Positions 34,951-44,870 of a stretch of DNA of 64,000 bases are shown in pieces. A model generated the notes under the pieces. The model searched no databases. It was given only the letters and a program-made list of their open reading frames with translations, and was not told the DNA's origin. The stretch is taken from positions 1 to 64,000 of the forward strand of contig NZ_JAKRMU010000009.1 in NCBI RefSeq assembly GCF_022345965.1, given 5' to 3'. Numbering within the stretch: position 1 is the first letter of the stretch; each line of letters opens with the position of its first letter. The position numbers and the translations under genes were made by a program. This stretch comes from Corynebacterium sp. ACRQK (GTDB lineage Bacteria; Actinomycetota; Actinomycetes; Mycobacteriales; Mycobacteriaceae).

Positions 34951-36381
34951 CTACAGAATCTCGCCCGGCGTGTAGGCAGCGGCCTCCGGATGGCGGTTCT
35001 TAACTTCTTCGATGTGCGCTAGGACGCGGGACACCTGGGACTCGGCTGCGCCGATGAATGCGTGGCGATCCGCCAGCGCCTCCTCCAGCTGCGGCTCGTC
35101 CAGCGGGAAGCGGTCGTCGCCCGCGAGGCGCTGCACCAGATCCTGGTCGCCGCCGTTCTCGCGCATGTTCAGCGCCACTGCCACGGCGTGCTCCTTGATC
35201 AACTCGTGGGCCGTCTCGCGGCCTACCCCGGCGCGCACGGCCGCCATCAGGATGCGCGTGGTGGCCAGGAACGGCAGGTAGCGCTCGAGCTCTCGGTCGA
35301 TCATTGCCGGGAAAACTCCGAACTCGTCCAGGACGGTCAGGAAGGTCTCACACATGCCGTCGAAGGTGAAGAAGGCGTCGGGAAGAGCAACGCGGCGAAC
35401 CACAGAGCAGAACACGTCGCCCTCGTTCCACTGCGCGCCGGCCAGGTCGGCGGCCATGTTTAGGTAGCCGCGCAGCAGAACCTGCATGCCGCCCACGCGC
35501 TCGCAGGAGCGGGCGTTCATCTTGTGCGGCATGGCGGAGGAACCGACCTGGCCTTCCTTGAAGCCCTCCGTGACGGTCTCGTTACCCGCCATCAGGCGAA
35601 TCGTCATCGACAGCGAGGACAGGGCGGCGCCGATCTGAGCCAGGGCGCTCAGCGCGTCCATGTCCAGGCTGCGCGGGTAAACCTGGCCAACGGAATCGAA
35701 TACGCGGGAGAAGCCTAGGTTCTCGGCGATGGTGCTTTCCAGCGCCGCCAGCTTGGACTCGTCGCCGCCCACCAGGTCCAGCATGTCCTGGCTGGTTCCC
35801 ATCGGCCCCTTGATACCACGCAGCGGGTAGCGGCCCAGCAGGTCCTCGATGCGCTCGAGCCCCACCAGCAGCTCATCGGCGGCAGAGGCAAAGCGCTTGC
35901 CCAAGGTCGTTGCCTGGGCGGCCACGTTGTGGGAGCGCCCAGCCATCACCAGCGACTGGTTCTCCGCCGCGCGGCGGCCGATGCGGGCCAGGACGGCAAC
36001 TGCCTTGTCGCGGGCCAGCTGCAGGGAGCTGAAGATCTGCAGCTGTTCCACATTCTCCGTCAGGTCGCGGGAGGTCATGCCCTTGTGGATGTGCTCCTGG
36101 CCAGCCAGCGCGTTGAATTCCTCGATGCGGGCCTTCACGTCGTGGCGGGTGACCTTTTCGCGTGAGGCGATGGATGCAAGGTCTACGTTCTCGATGACCT
36201 TCTCGTAGGCCGAGATAGCCTCGGCCGGGACCTCCACCCCGAGGTCAGCTTGGGCCTTCATGACGGAGATCCAGAGCTTGCGCTCCATGATGATCTTGTC
36301 CTCCGGGGACCAAATGGCGGTCATCTCCGGGGAGGCGTAGCGGTTGGCAAGGACGTTGGAAATATTTTTCTTAGCAGGCAC
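34951..36381 (-). CDS. purB: Adenylosuccinate lyase
   Basis: 476 residues. The fumarase/aspartase superfamily signature is [16 protein letters not shown], with [14 protein letters not shown] and [15 protein letters not shown] providing the other active-site segments. Acts twice in purine synthesis (SAICAR and adenylosuccinate cleavage). GTG start preceded by TCGGGGA. Confidence 0.97.
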   Translation of the reverse strand: MPAKKNISNVLANRYASPEMTAIWSPEDKIIMERKLWISVMKAQADLGVEVPAEAISAYEKVIENVDLASIASREKVTRHDVKARIEEFNALAGQEHIHKGMTSRDLTENVEQLQIFSSLQLARDKAVAVLARIGRRAAENQSLVMAGRSHNVAAQATTLGKRFASAADELLVGLERIEDLLGRYPLRGIKGPMGTSQDMLDLVGGDESKLAALESTIAENLGFSRVFDSVGQVYPRSLDMDALSALAQIGAALSSLSMTIRLMAGNETVTEGFKEGQVGSSAMPHKMNARSCERVGGMQVLLRGYLNMAADLAGAQWNEGDVFCSVVRRVALPDAFFTFDGMCETFLTVLDEFGVFPAMIDRELERYLPFLATTRILMAAVRAGVGRETAHELIKEHAVAVALNMRENGGDQDLVQRLAGDDRFPLDEPQLEEALADRHAFIGAAESQVSRVLAHIEEVKNRHPEAAAYTPGEIL

Positions 36382-36410
36382 GTCCCCGAGTTTATGCGTA
36401 CCGCCGACTT

Positions 36411-37070
36411 TTAGGAATCTGCGAACTTCTCCAAATCCTTAATACGCCCCGCGGCAATCACCAGGTCGCCGGAGCGAATCACATACCCCGCCGGCGGCGT
36501 AGAGAAGTGCCCGTCCGCCGAGCGCACCGCGACGATGGCGATCCCCTGCGGCGTCTCCTCCACTTTTCGGCCGTGCATGTGCAGCGGGGGCGCCAGCTTG
36601 GCCATCGCAAAGTCGCGGTCGAACTCTATGTACTCCTGCACGTGACCTGCGATCAGATGCGCCACGCGCCGCCCGGTATCCCTTTCGGGACGCACGACGT
36701 GGTGCACACCGATCTGCGTCAGGATCTTCGCGTGTTGCTGGTTGTCTGCCTTCGCCCAGACATTGGGCACCCCTAGATCCATCACGGCAGAAGCCGTAAG
36801 TAGTGACGCCCCCATGTCTGAACCGATGCCGATGACAACACGGTGGGCATCCTGCACCCCGAGCTGGCGCAGTGCATCCTGATCGGTGGTCTCGGCGATG
36901 ACCGCGTGCGTCAGCAACGGGGCGGCTTTCGTCACCACAGCTTCGTCCACGTCGATGCCCAGCACCTCCACGCCGGACTGCACGAGTTCTTCGCCGAGGG
37001 CCATGCCGAAGCGGCCCAGGCCGATGATGACGACGGGAGGGTTAGCTGGGCGGGAAAAGAACTTAGCCAA
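36411..37070 (-). CDS. Potassium uptake regulatory subunit (KtrA/TrkA type)
   Basis: 219 residues. N-terminal Rossmann RCK domain with VVIIGLGRFGMALGEELV (GxGxxG) and conserved Asp in VLGIDVDEAVV; C-terminal TrkA-C domain (about 145-219). Cytoplasmic nucleotide-gated ring that controls the Ktr/Trk channel. Overlaps the membrane subunit gene by eight bases and follows it in the operon, so stoichiometric production is likely. Confidence 0.93.
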   Translation of the reverse strand: MAKFFSRPANPPVVIIGLGRFGMALGEELVQSGVEVLGIDVDEAVVTKAAPLLTHAVIAETTDQDALRQLGVQDAHRVVIGIGSDMGASLLTASAVMDLGVPNVWAKADNQQHAKILTQIGVHHVVRPERDTGRRVAHLIAGHVQEYIEFDRDFAMAKLAPPLHMHGRKVEETPQGIAIVAVRSADGHFSTPPAGYVIRSGDLVIAAGRIKDLEKFADS

Positions 37071-38427
37071 TGAACGGCCTTTCTACTGGGTAGGAATAGA
37101 GGCGTTTGTTAGTGCGGGCGGCCAGAGCCGCCACCACGGTGATGGGGCCAATGCGCCCGAGGTACATCAGCACGACCAGCCATATGCGGGCGAAGTCCGG
37201 CAGCTCCGGGGTGATGCCGGTGGTCAGACCCACGGTGGCGAAAGCGGAGATGGTCTCGAAGGTGATCTGGTGGGAGTCGTACTGTGGCAGCAAAAGTTGC
37301 AGCGCCATGATAGATACTCCGACCACTAGGAAGGCCATCATGAATACCGCCATGGCTTGGCGCACGATGCGGCTCGGAATGCGCCGGCCGGCGACCAGGA
37401 GCTGCTCGTCGCCGCGTACCTCCGCGATCAACACGGCCACCAGCACCGCGGCGGTCGTCACCTTCACACCACCCGCGGTGCCGCCCGAGCCGCCACCGAT
37501 GAACATCAGGAAATCCGTCAGCATCAGCGAGGATGGACGCAGCTCCGTCAGATCCACCGAGTTGAAGCCGGCCGTACGGGAGGAGACAGAGTGGAAGAAC
37601 GCCGCTTGCAGCGCCGATAGCGGCGTGAGGTCGCGCAGGGCGTTGGTCCACTCCATCAGCGCGAAGCCGACCGTACCCACCACCAGCAGGATCGCGGTGC
37701 CGGTGAGCGTGAAGATCAAGGTCAGAGATGGCGGGTGCTTCACCTTCGAACGCCACCGCGCCCGCAGTTCCAGCAACACGGGGAAACCCAGGCCGCCTAT
37801 GACGATGCCAGCGGCGATGGGCAGGATGATGCCCGCGTCGTTGACGTAGGGCATGAGGTTGTCGGAGCGCAGGCCGAAGCCAGCGTTGTTGAACGCGGAG
37901 ATCGCGTGGAACGTACCCTCCCACACCGCCGGCAGGAAGCCGTAACCGTATCCGAAGGCGAAGCGAAAGGTCAGCACGATGGCTATAGCTAGCTCAGTGG
38001 CCAGGGAAAAGCCGATGGTGCCGAAGATGATGGTGCGGATCTCGCCCAGGTTCCTTCCGCGTTGTTCCGCGGCGGCGCGCAGGCGCCCTTTGACGCCCAT
38101 CTGTCCAGCCAAAACGAAGCTCACCACCGTGGCGAGTGTCATGATGCCGAGGCCTCCGACCTGGATCAGCAGCATGATGACGACCTGCCCGAAATGGGAC
38201 CAGTAGGTCGCGGTGTCCACGACGGTGAGACCGGTCAGGCAGGTGGCCGACGTGGCGGTGAAAAGAGCGGTGGTGAATTCCGGGCTCTCCGGCCCGCTAC
38301 GGGATATGGGCAACAGCAGTAGTGCCGTACCTACGAGGATAAGCAGCAGGAAACTGACGGAGACCAGCTGCGCGGGGCTGAAGCCTTGCCAGCCTCGCCG
38401 GCGACTTTCGACTGGGTGTGCAATCAC
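37063..38427 (-). CDS. Potassium uptake membrane subunit (KtrB/TrkH type)
   Basis: 454 residues with eight to ten membrane helices and four pore-loop repeats: TATSATCLTGLTVVDTATYW, AISAFNNAGFGLRSDNL, SVSSRTAGFNSVDL and AFATVGLTTGITPEL each hold the selectivity glycine. Sodium- or proton-coupled potassium import. Forms an operon with the RCK gene. Confidence 0.94.
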   Translation of the reverse strand: MIAHPVESRRRGWQGFSPAQLVSVSFLLLILVGTALLLLPISRSGPESPEFTTALFTATSATCLTGLTVVDTATYWSHFGQVVIMLLIQVGGLGIMTLATVVSFVLAGQMGVKGRLRAAAEQRGRNLGEIRTIIFGTIGFSLATELAIAIVLTFRFAFGYGYGFLPAVWEGTFHAISAFNNAGFGLRSDNLMPYVNDAGIILPIAAGIVIGGLGFPVLLELRARWRSKVKHPPSLTLIFTLTGTAILLVVGTVGFALMEWTNALRDLTPLSALQAAFFHSVSSRTAGFNSVDLTELRPSSLMLTDFLMFIGGGSGGTAGGVKVTTAAVLVAVLIAEVRGDEQLLVAGRRIPSRIVRQAMAVFMMAFLVVGVSIMALQLLLPQYDSHQITFETISAFATVGLTTGITPELPDFARIWLVVLMYLGRIGPITVVAALAARTNKRLYSYPVERPFIG

Positions 38428-38513
38428 AAAAGGTTACCTTAAACCCATTGCACCCAGTGCGAAACCCTTATGCAATCTTTACACCCAAATGCTGTCAAAA
38501 TAGCGTTCGGGTA

Positions 38514-39770
38514 CTAGATGGAAATGTGGCCCTCAACTGCGGGAAGAGCGATATCGGAGCGGTAGTGCGAACCTTCCAGTTGGATGCACTGCAGGGTCTC
38601 ATAGGCCTGCTTGCGTGCCTCCGCCAGGGTGGCGCCGGTGCCGATGACATTCAGCACGCGGCCGCCGGAGCTCACCAGCTGACCATTCTGCTCCGCCACA
38701 CCTGCGGCCAGGATCCCGCGGGATTCGTTGCCCGGCTCCGCCCCGACGATCGGCTTGCCGGTAACCGGGCTGGCTGGGTAGTTCTCCGCGGCCAGCACGA
38801 CGGTCAGTGCGTAGCCGTCCTCCCACTCCAACGGCGGCAACTGGTCCAGGGTGCCGGTCGCTACAGCATTCAGCACTCCACCCAGCGGGGTCTTCAGCAG
38901 GCGCAGCACAGGCTGAGTCTCCGGGTCGCCGAAGCGGCAGTTGAACTCCACCACAGCAGGGCCTTCGCTACCCCATGCCAGACCTGCGTACAGCAGGCCG
39001 TTGAAGGGCACACCCTCGGCGACCATCTGCTTGGCCACCGGCTCCACGACCTCGGTCACGATGCGCTGCACGCCGTCTTCCGGCAGCCACGGCAGCGGGG
39101 TGTAGGCGCCCATGCCGCCGGTGTTCGGGCCTTCATCGTTATCCCCCACTCGCTTGAAATCCTGTGCAGGCAGCAACGGCACCACGGTCTCGCCATCCAC
39201 CAGGCAGAACAGGGAAACCTCGGGGCCGTCCAGGAAACTTTCCAGAAGCACCGGGTTGCCGCCTGCGTGCACGGCGTGAATGTGCTCCAGAGCCTCCGAG
39301 CGGTCGGCCGTGACCACCACACCCTTACCGCCGGCCAGTCCATCGTCCTTGACAACGTAAGTCGGGCCGAACTTGTCGAGGGTGGCGTCAATAAAAGAAT
39401 CGCTAGATCCGACAGGAACAGCGACGGCATCGGCGGTACGGACCTGCGCCTTGGCCATGATGTCCTTCGCAAAGGCCTTCGAGCCCTCGATCTGTGCGGC
39501 GGCGGCCGACGGGCCGAATACGGCGAAGCCCGCCGCGCGAAGCTCGTCGGCAACACCGGCGACTAGCGGGATCTCGGGGCCGATAACAACCAGGTCCGCC
39601 TCGATCTTGCGGGCCAGGGCCACCGGTTCGCCGTCCGGGTGCAGGGTGGCCACGGCCGTCATCCCGGCGTTACCCGGGCTGACGTGGACCTGTTCGACGG
39701 AGGGATCCAGGGACAGAGAAAAAGCCAGTGCGTGCTCGCGGGCACCGCTGCCGATAACAAGAATGCGCAT
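38514..39770 (-). CDS. purD: Phosphoribosylamine-glycine ligase
   Basis: 418 residues. [19 protein letters not shown] start, ATP-grasp core with [16 protein letters not shown] and [20 protein letters not shown] followed by [15 protein letters not shown]. Makes GAR in purine synthesis. The 86 bases before ktrB hold no gene. Confidence 0.97.
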   Translation of the reverse strand: MRILVIGSGAREHALAFSLSLDPSVEQVHVSPGNAGMTAVATLHPDGEPVALARKIEADLVVIGPEIPLVAGVADELRAAGFAVFGPSAAAAQIEGSKAFAKDIMAKAQVRTADAVAVPVGSSDSFIDATLDKFGPTYVVKDDGLAGGKGVVVTADRSEALEHIHAVHAGGNPVLLESFLDGPEVSLFCLVDGETVVPLLPAQDFKRVGDNDEGPNTGGMGAYTPLPWLPEDGVQRIVTEVVEPVAKQMVAEGVPFNGLLYAGLAWGSEGPAVVEFNCRFGDPETQPVLRLLKTPLGGVLNAVATGTLDQLPPLEWEDGYALTVVLAAENYPASPVTGKPIVGAEPGNESRGILAAGVAEQNGQLVSSGGRVLNVIGTGATLAEARKQAYETLQCIQLEGSHYRSDIALPAVEGHISI

Positions 39771-39835
39771 GGTTCCCCAGTCTAGCGAAGCTAACCCCCG
39801 CCACCAGATACATTTAACGCGCTAACATCGGCAGC

Positions 39836-40273
39836 ATGGCTACGGTATTCACGAAAATCCTGAACGGCGAGATCCCCGGTCGCATCGTTTACCGCGACGA
39901 AACCGCGGCAGCGTTTTTGACCATCGAACCCGCGGCATACGGCCACACGCTGGTCGTGCCGATCGAGGAGGTCGATCGCTGGACCGATATGGATGCGGCG
40001 ACGTGGGTTCACTGCAACGAGGTCGCGCAGCTAGTGGGCAAGGCCATCGTCGAGGCTTTTGACGCCCCTCGCGCTGGCTACCTGATCGCTGGATTCGAGG
40101 TGCCACACGCCCACATCCACATTTTCCCGGCTTCCGACATGTCCGGCTACAGCCTGCAGAACGTGATGCGGATGGACGAGACGGATCCGGAGAAGATGGA
40201 TGAGTCGGCTGCCAAGATTCGCCAGGCGCTGCAGGCTCAGGGTGTCGACGGGGCCAAAATCCCTTCCGCTTAA
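39836..40273 (+). CDS. HIT family nucleotide hydrolase/transferase
   Basis: 145 residues. The triad HAHIHIF (His91, His93, His95) is the HIT motif; TKILNGEIPGRIVYRDE and HTLVVPIEEVDRW fit the Hint-like branch that hydrolyses AMP-lysine or adenylated compounds. Actual substrate unknown. A TAACAT box about 13 bases before the ATG suggests a very short leader. Divergent from purD. Confidence 0.93.
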   Translation: MATVFTKILNGEIPGRIVYRDETAAAFLTIEPAAYGHTLVVPIEEVDRWTDMDAATWVHCNEVAQLVGKAIVEAFDAPRAGYLIAGFEVPHAHIHIFPASDMSGYSLQNVMRMDETDPEKMDESAAKIRQALQAQGVDGAKIPSA

Positions 40274-40285
40274 AGAATCCTTTTT

Positions 40286-40317
40286 CTTTCGTTACATTGT
40301 CCTTTCGTTACATTGTC
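40286..40317 (+). repeat. Perfect tandem 16-bp direct repeat upstream of the lipase gene
   Basis: CTTTCGTTACATTGTC occurs twice in immediate succession (40286-40301 and 40302-40317), 18 bases before the lipase start. Each unit contains TTACATT, which resembles a -10 box, so the duplication may double a promoter element or an operator. Confidence 0.8.
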
Positions 40318-40334
40318 ATTGCGGTGGATAACCA

Positions 40335-41522
40335 GTGGAAAACGACAACGCCAACGACAAAGTCAACGGCAACGACGTGGTTGACCCAGAATTCGACCCA
40401 GAGGTCGATCCAGAACTGGATCTAGAGGAACTTGCCGAGGTCGATCCCCCGGCGGGTGCAGCCGTGGCAGAAAACCTCGAGGACTCCGAGAGTTCCGAGA
40501 ACTACGATGACTACGACCCCGCCAATGCGGGCGACGTCATTGGTCCCGCCCCCGATGACCGCAGCTGGCTTAGCCGCCTTGGCAGTGGCATGGCCAGCGG
40601 CATTTCCAACACCGGGCGCTTCCTCTGGGACATTCCGGGGCGCATGACCCGCCCACAGTTACCGCAGCTGCGGGGAGCCATCCCCGACCCGCCGCTGGGC
40701 GCCCGCCAAGTCTCCCCCGGTTATGCCGATGATCTCTGGCAGGCGCGGCCCACCATCGACCGTCCGTACCCAGTAATCCTGATCCACGGGACGATCAGCT
40801 CGAAGAACGTGTGGCAGAACCTAGTTCTGCGCCTGCGAGACGACGACTTTGTGGTTTTTAGCCCGGACTACGGCGTGCACGGTACGCAGGATATTCCGAC
40901 CTCTGCCCAGGACATCGGCGCCTACATCGAACAGGTGCTGGCCGCCACGGGTGCGGAGGCCGTGGATATCGTAGGGCATTCCCAGGGAGGTCTCCTGGCT
41001 CGCTACTGGATCAACGAACTCGGCGGCGAGGATTACGTCCACCACCTCATCACACTCGGCGCCCCGCACCAGGGCACCACTCTCATGGGCATGCTGGGCG
41101 GCATGTTCACCACGGACATGAGCCAGCGCGTGGCAGCCGCTACCATTCGCGGGGTCTTTGGCGCGGCGGGCATGCAACAGGTCATCGGTTCGCCGCTGAT
41201 GGAAACCCTGGCGGCCTCTCCCGAAACCCGCAACCACATTCGCTACACCTGCTACGCCACCCGCAACGATGCCACCGTCGTGCCCCACGAAAACGCCTTT
41301 TTGGGCGACCGGCAGCCCACTATCCCCAGTGACCACACGACGTTCCAGCTCGAGGATGGCCATTCGATTGACACAGGCGAGGCCATCATCACGAACTACT
41401 TCCTCCAGGATCTGGGCGTATCCAAGTGCAAGCACGAGGAACTGCCAACGAACCCGGACGTGCAGGACATCGTCCACCTGGCACTCCTCGATGGCTTAGA
41501 GGAAGACGATACGGAGGTCTAA
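40335..41522 (+). CDS. Alpha/beta-hydrolase, lipase-like
   Basis: 395 residues. An acidic, disordered N-terminal 100 residues (DPEFDPEVDPELDLEEL) precedes a lipase core with the oxyanion motif VILIHGTISSKNVW and nucleophile elbow VGHSQGG (Ser216), as in bacterial triacylglycerol lipases of the LipA/EstA type. No signal peptide is evident, so it seems cytosolic. The His near 340 (DGHSIDTGEA) may complete the triad. GTG start with weak GGTGGA upstream. Alone between HIT and phoS. Confidence 0.85.
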   Translation: MENDNANDKVNGNDVVDPEFDPEVDPELDLEELAEVDPPAGAAVAENLEDSESSENYDDYDPANAGDVIGPAPDDRSWLSRLGSGMASGISNTGRFLWDIPGRMTRPQLPQLRGAIPDPPLGARQVSPGYADDLWQARPTIDRPYPVILIHGTISSKNVWQNLVLRLRDDDFVVFSPDYGVHGTQDIPTSAQDIGAYIEQVLAATGAEAVDIVGHSQGGLLARYWINELGGEDYVHHLITLGAPHQGTTLMGMLGGMFTTDMSQRVAAATIRGVFGAAGMQQVIGSPLMETLAASPETRNHIRYTCYATRNDATVVPHENAFLGDRQPTIPSDHTTFQLEDGHSIDTGEAIITNYFLQDLGVSKCKHEELPTNPDVQDIVHLALLDGLEEDDTEV

Positions 41523-41547
41523 GCACCCCCGCATACTCCGCGGGACG

Positions 41548-43131
41548 TTATTCCACCTCGGGCGCCTCGGGCAGCACGATCCGGAAGCGCGTGCCCTTGC
41601 CTTCTTCGCTATCCACGGTGACCGTGCCGCCGTGGACCTCCACCAGCCCCTTGACGATCGATAGTCCCAGCCCCGAGCCGCCTGAAGCACGGGAGCGCGA
41701 GACGTCCGGGCGGTAGAACCTTTCAAACAGATGTGGCACATCTTCAGCCGGAATTCCTTGGCCGTTGTCCTCCACGTCCACAATCACGTGGTCGTCGCGC
41801 TTATCCAGGCACAGCTTCACCTCCGCGTCTTCGCCCGCGTGCCGCAACGCATTGGTCACCAGGTTGCCCAGCACCTGATGCAGGCGGTTCACGTCGCCGA
41901 TGACAATCGGCACGTCCCCGGTTTCGTTGACGACCTGCACCGTGCGGTTCGGGAAGCCCGCGCGCGCCGACTCCGCAGTTTCCAGCACCAGTTCCAACAT
42001 GTCCACGCGGTTCTTCGCCAGCGGTCGGCCCTCGTCCATGCGGACCAGCGCGAGGAGATCCTCGACCAGCAGACTCATGCGTCCGGCCTCTTCAGAGATA
42101 CGGTCGATGACCATAGGGGCGTCATCAGTAGCACCCGATTGGTACAGCTCCGCGTAGCCGCGCACCGACGTCAACGGCGTGCGCAGCTCGTGTGAAGCAT
42201 CCCCGATGAAGCGACGCATCGACGCCTCGGAGCGGCGCGCTTGCTGTTCGGAAGCGCCGATCGCCACGAACGCTGCCTGAATCTGCGCGAGCATCTTGTT
42301 GAGCGCCTGTGAGAGCCGCCCGACCTCCGTGTTGGGCCGCCAGTTCGGCACGCGTTGCCCGAGGTCGCCGTTCGAAATTTTTGACGCCGTCAGTTCCACC
42401 TCGTTCAGTGGACGCAAAGCACGGCGCACCAGATACATCGATGCCAAGATGACGAAAGCGACGACCGTCAGGCCGATCACTGCCTGCAACAGCACAAGAC
42501 GGGAAATAATGTGCTCTTCTTCCGCCAAAGGCAAGGCGACGATCGTGATGGTGCCGTCGTCATTGCGGAAGCTGGTGGCACGCCAGCTAATGTGCGTGCC
42601 GGAATCCTCGCGCGAGCCGACGGTCACGGGCATGGTGGGCTGCCCCAGACCACGGATCTCGGGGCGGGCCTTCAATGGAGAGTTGAAGTACTCATAGGAG
42701 ACCTGGTCATCGACGACCAGAATGTAGAAGTCGCTAGGTGGGCGGGTAACACCGGTGACGGGATTCGGCGGCTGCTGGAGGTTCAGCACACCGAAGCCTT
42801 CCAGCCCCAGAGCGGTGCTATCGCTCCCGCTCGGCGCACTCTGGTCTTCTGAATTACCTTCGGCGAGGCCGGACCGGTGAGCCCAACCATTTGTCGCCTG
42901 ATCCAGCTGTTCATCAACCCTTTGAATGAGGAAGCGCTGCAGGGTAGTCGTCACGGAAACACCGGAAACTGTTAGACCCATGGCGACCAGCACCGCGATC
43001 ACCACCACCAGGGAGATGCGCAGCGGATAGTGAGACAGAAAATGCCCTGGATGGCCGGAACGGACGGGGACGGCGGAGCCTACAGGAGACGCAGCAGGCT
43101 CAGCCGCACCGGTGTTTTCAGCGTTGGACAT
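41548..43131 (-). CDS. phoS: Phosphate-starvation sensor histidine kinase PhoS
   Basis: 527 residues. Two membrane helices (about 38-60 and 212-236) flank an extracytoplasmic sensor. HAMP follows, then the phospho-acceptor His314 in FIGDASHELRTPLTSVRGYA, and the ATPase N (NLVTNALRHA), G1 (VEDNGQGIP) and G2 (SGLGLSIVKGLVEVHGG) boxes. Pairs with phoR just upstream (12-base gap). In C. glutamicum PhoRS switches on pst and other genes on phosphate shortage, and the order here is the same. Confidence 0.9.
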   Translation of the reverse strand: MSNAENTGAAEPAASPVGSAVPVRSGHPGHFLSHYPLRISLVVVIAVLVAMGLTVSGVSVTTTLQRFLIQRVDEQLDQATNGWAHRSGLAEGNSEDQSAPSGSDSTALGLEGFGVLNLQQPPNPVTGVTRPPSDFYILVVDDQVSYEYFNSPLKARPEIRGLGQPTMPVTVGSREDSGTHISWRATSFRNDDGTITIVALPLAEEEHIISRLVLLQAVIGLTVVAFVILASMYLVRRALRPLNEVELTASKISNGDLGQRVPNWRPNTEVGRLSQALNKMLAQIQAAFVAIGASEQQARRSEASMRRFIGDASHELRTPLTSVRGYAELYQSGATDDAPMVIDRISEEAGRMSLLVEDLLALVRMDEGRPLAKNRVDMLELVLETAESARAGFPNRTVQVVNETGDVPIVIGDVNRLHQVLGNLVTNALRHAGEDAEVKLCLDKRDDHVIVDVEDNGQGIPAEDVPHLFERFYRPDVSRSRASGGSGLGLSIVKGLVEVHGGTVTVDSEEGKGTRFRIVLPEAPEVE

Positions 43132-43143
43132 AGGAATTAGGTT

Positions 43144-43845
43144 TTAGGTGCGGGGCTTACGCAGGACATAGCCCACACCGCGGACGGTCTGGATGAGGTG
43201 AGGCTCTTCCGTGTCGATCTTGCGGCGCAGGTAAGACACATAGGACTCGACGACGTTGCCGTCGCCACCGAAGTCGTAATTCCACACGTGGTCCAGGATC
43301 TTCGCCTTGCTCAGTACAACCTCCGCGTTGACCAGCAGGTAACGCAACAGCTTGAACTCCGTAGGCGATAAGTCGACTACTTCGCCGGCCTTTGTGACCT
43401 CGTGCATGTCGTCATCCAGAGTGATGTCCTCGTAGGTGATCAGGCTAGATTCCTGCTCTTCCTCCGAGGACACCCGGCGCAGGATCACGCGTAGTCGGGT
43501 AATAACCTCTTCCAAGCTGAATGGTTTGGTCACATAATCATCGGCGCCGATGGTAAGACCGTGGATTCGATCCTCCACGCCGTCCTTAGCGGTAAGGAAC
43601 AGCGCTGGGGCATCGTGGCCTGCGGCACGGAGCTTATTGAGCAGTGTGAAGCCGTCCATGCCAGGCATCATGACGTCCAGGATGAAAGCGTCCGGTTGGT
43701 AGGTTTCCGCCAGCGCCAGTGCGTCTTGGCCGTTGTCGGCCGTTTCCACATCAAACCCCTGAAACTTCAGGCTTACCTTGAGGAGGTCAGAAATATTGGC
43801 CTCGTCGTCGACGACGAGAACCTTCACCGGCTGGGTGTTAGGCAT
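43144..43845 (-). CDS. phoR: OmpR-type response regulator PhoR
   Basis: 233 residues. Receiver domain with phospho-acceptor Asp57 (AFILDVMMPGMDGF) and Lys in LFLTAKDG; winged-helix output with DLSPTEFKLLRYLLVN and VVESYVSYLRRKID. MPNTQPVKV is chosen because GAGG sits nine bases before it; the longer start at 43860 has none. Cognate of PhoS. Likely acts on the site upstream of pstS and perhaps on its own promoter. Confidence 0.9.
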   Translation of the reverse strand: MPNTQPVKVLVVDDEANISDLLKVSLKFQGFDVETADNGQDALALAETYQPDAFILDVMMPGMDGFTLLNKLRAAGHDAPALFLTAKDGVEDRIHGLTIGADDYVTKPFSLEEVITRLRVILRRVSSEEEQESSLITYEDITLDDDMHEVTKAGEVVDLSPTEFKLLRYLLVNAEVVLSKAKILDHVWNYDFGGDGNVVESYVSYLRRKIDTEEPHLIQTVRGVGYVLRKPRT

Positions 43846-43906
43846 TGTCATGCACCTCATTGTGCTGCAGAGAATTAGCGTCTATCTGCATGATAGCTGG
43901 ATGTTT

Positions 43907-43923
43907 CCTGTGAACCCTGTAGC
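43907..43923 (-). promoter_or_regulatory. Possible PhoR half-site upstream of phoR
   Basis: CCTGTGAA (plus strand) equals the 8-bp half-site remembered for C. glutamicum PhoR, and a degenerate CCTGTAGC follows nine bases on, not the usual 11. It lies about 60 bases before the phoR start. No coding sequence is found in 43846-44091. Confidence 0.3.
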
Positions 43924-44091
43924 AGCTTCCCTACCGCCGCGTACCCTCGCGGAATGCTTGCGGAAATACTCTTGCGGCCTCCGCTCACCAACTAGATTGC
44001 TTTCGAAAGCAGCAATGGTTCTGGAAAGAATCTAAAAATTAACCCGTGATTCAGTGCACATATTCCCGATAAGACCCGATAAGCTATCCCC

Positions 44092-44769
44092 ATGACGAAA
44101 TCCAACTCTCGCTCCCTCCGCCACCGCCTCGCTGCTGCCGGTGTCGCAACCATGATGGCTGCTTCCCTGGGCACCGGTGCCGCCTCCGCTGCTCCGCTGG
44201 GCTCCTCTCAGCAGGACATCAACAACTTCGTTCTGGGCGCCCGCGATAACGTCCACAACAGCACCCGTGGTCTGCCAGAGCCCGCCCGTGGCCAGATCAA
44301 CCGCGCAGCCGACGATGCCGCTAATTTCTTCGCTCCCGGCGCCCTGGCCGCCCGCGAGCGTGCCAACAAGCCCGCACCGCGTCCGGCTCCAAAGAAGCGC
44401 CCCGCCCCGGCACCACGCAACACTCCGTGCCCGAAAAACGCCCGCGGCTGCGTTAGCCTGCGCAACCAGACTGCCTGGCTGCAGCGCGGCGGAAAGACCA
44501 GCTACGGCCCGGTAAAAGTTTCCACTGGTAAGCGTGGCTACGAAACTCCGAAGGGCTGGCACGTCATCACCCGCAAGGTAAAGGACGACTACTCCCGCAC
44601 CTACGGCAACGCTCCGATGCCCTACTCCGTGTACTTCACCAATAACGGCCACGCCTTCCACCAGGGCTCCCCGAACGTAATGTCCCACGGTTGCATCCAC
44701 CTGGCTGCCCCACACGCCAAGAACTTCTTCAATGCACTGAACGTCGGCGACCGAATCTACATCTACTAG
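44092..44769 (+). CDS. Secreted YkuD-type L,D-transpeptidase
   Basis: 225 residues. Signal peptide (about 1-33, cut after ASA). A Pro/Ala/Lys-rich linker (about 88-112) leads to a YkuD domain with catalytic Cys201 in VMSHGCIHL and upstream His in NGHAFHQG. These enzymes make 3-3 cross-links or attach proteins in peptidoglycan. The usual Arg or Asn after SHGC-I/V is His here. Lacks the Ig-like modules of mycobacterial Ldt. Cys113 and Cys120 could form a disulfide. CCCGATAAG is repeated directly upstream (44068-44085). Confidence 0.88.
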   Translation: MTKSNSRSLRHRLAAAGVATMMAASLGTGAASAAPLGSSQQDINNFVLGARDNVHNSTRGLPEPARGQINRAADDAANFFAPGALAARERANKPAPRPAPKKRPAPAPRNTPCPKNARGCVSLRNQTAWLQRGGKTSYGPVKVSTGKRGYETPKGWHVITRKVKDDYSRTYGNAPMPYSVYFTNNGHAFHQGSPNVMSHGCIHLAAPHAKNFFNALNVGDRIYIY

Positions 44770-44803
44770 GACACCCACACAAGGTTCACCAGCCTAACCA
44801 CCC

Positions 44804-44848
44804 ACCCCCAGGGCAGGCGCCACACCTGAGCGCCTTCGCCCTGGGGGT
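44804..44848 (+). terminator. Hairpin after the L,D-transpeptidase gene
   Basis: ACCCCCAGGGC and GCCCTGGGGGT form a perfect 11-bp stem with an inner GGCGC/GCGCC stem. Followed only by TTGCTTT. Probable terminator or mRNA 3' stabiliser. Confidence 0.65.
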
Positions 44849-44870
44849 TGCTTTCGCTACGCTTATTCTT

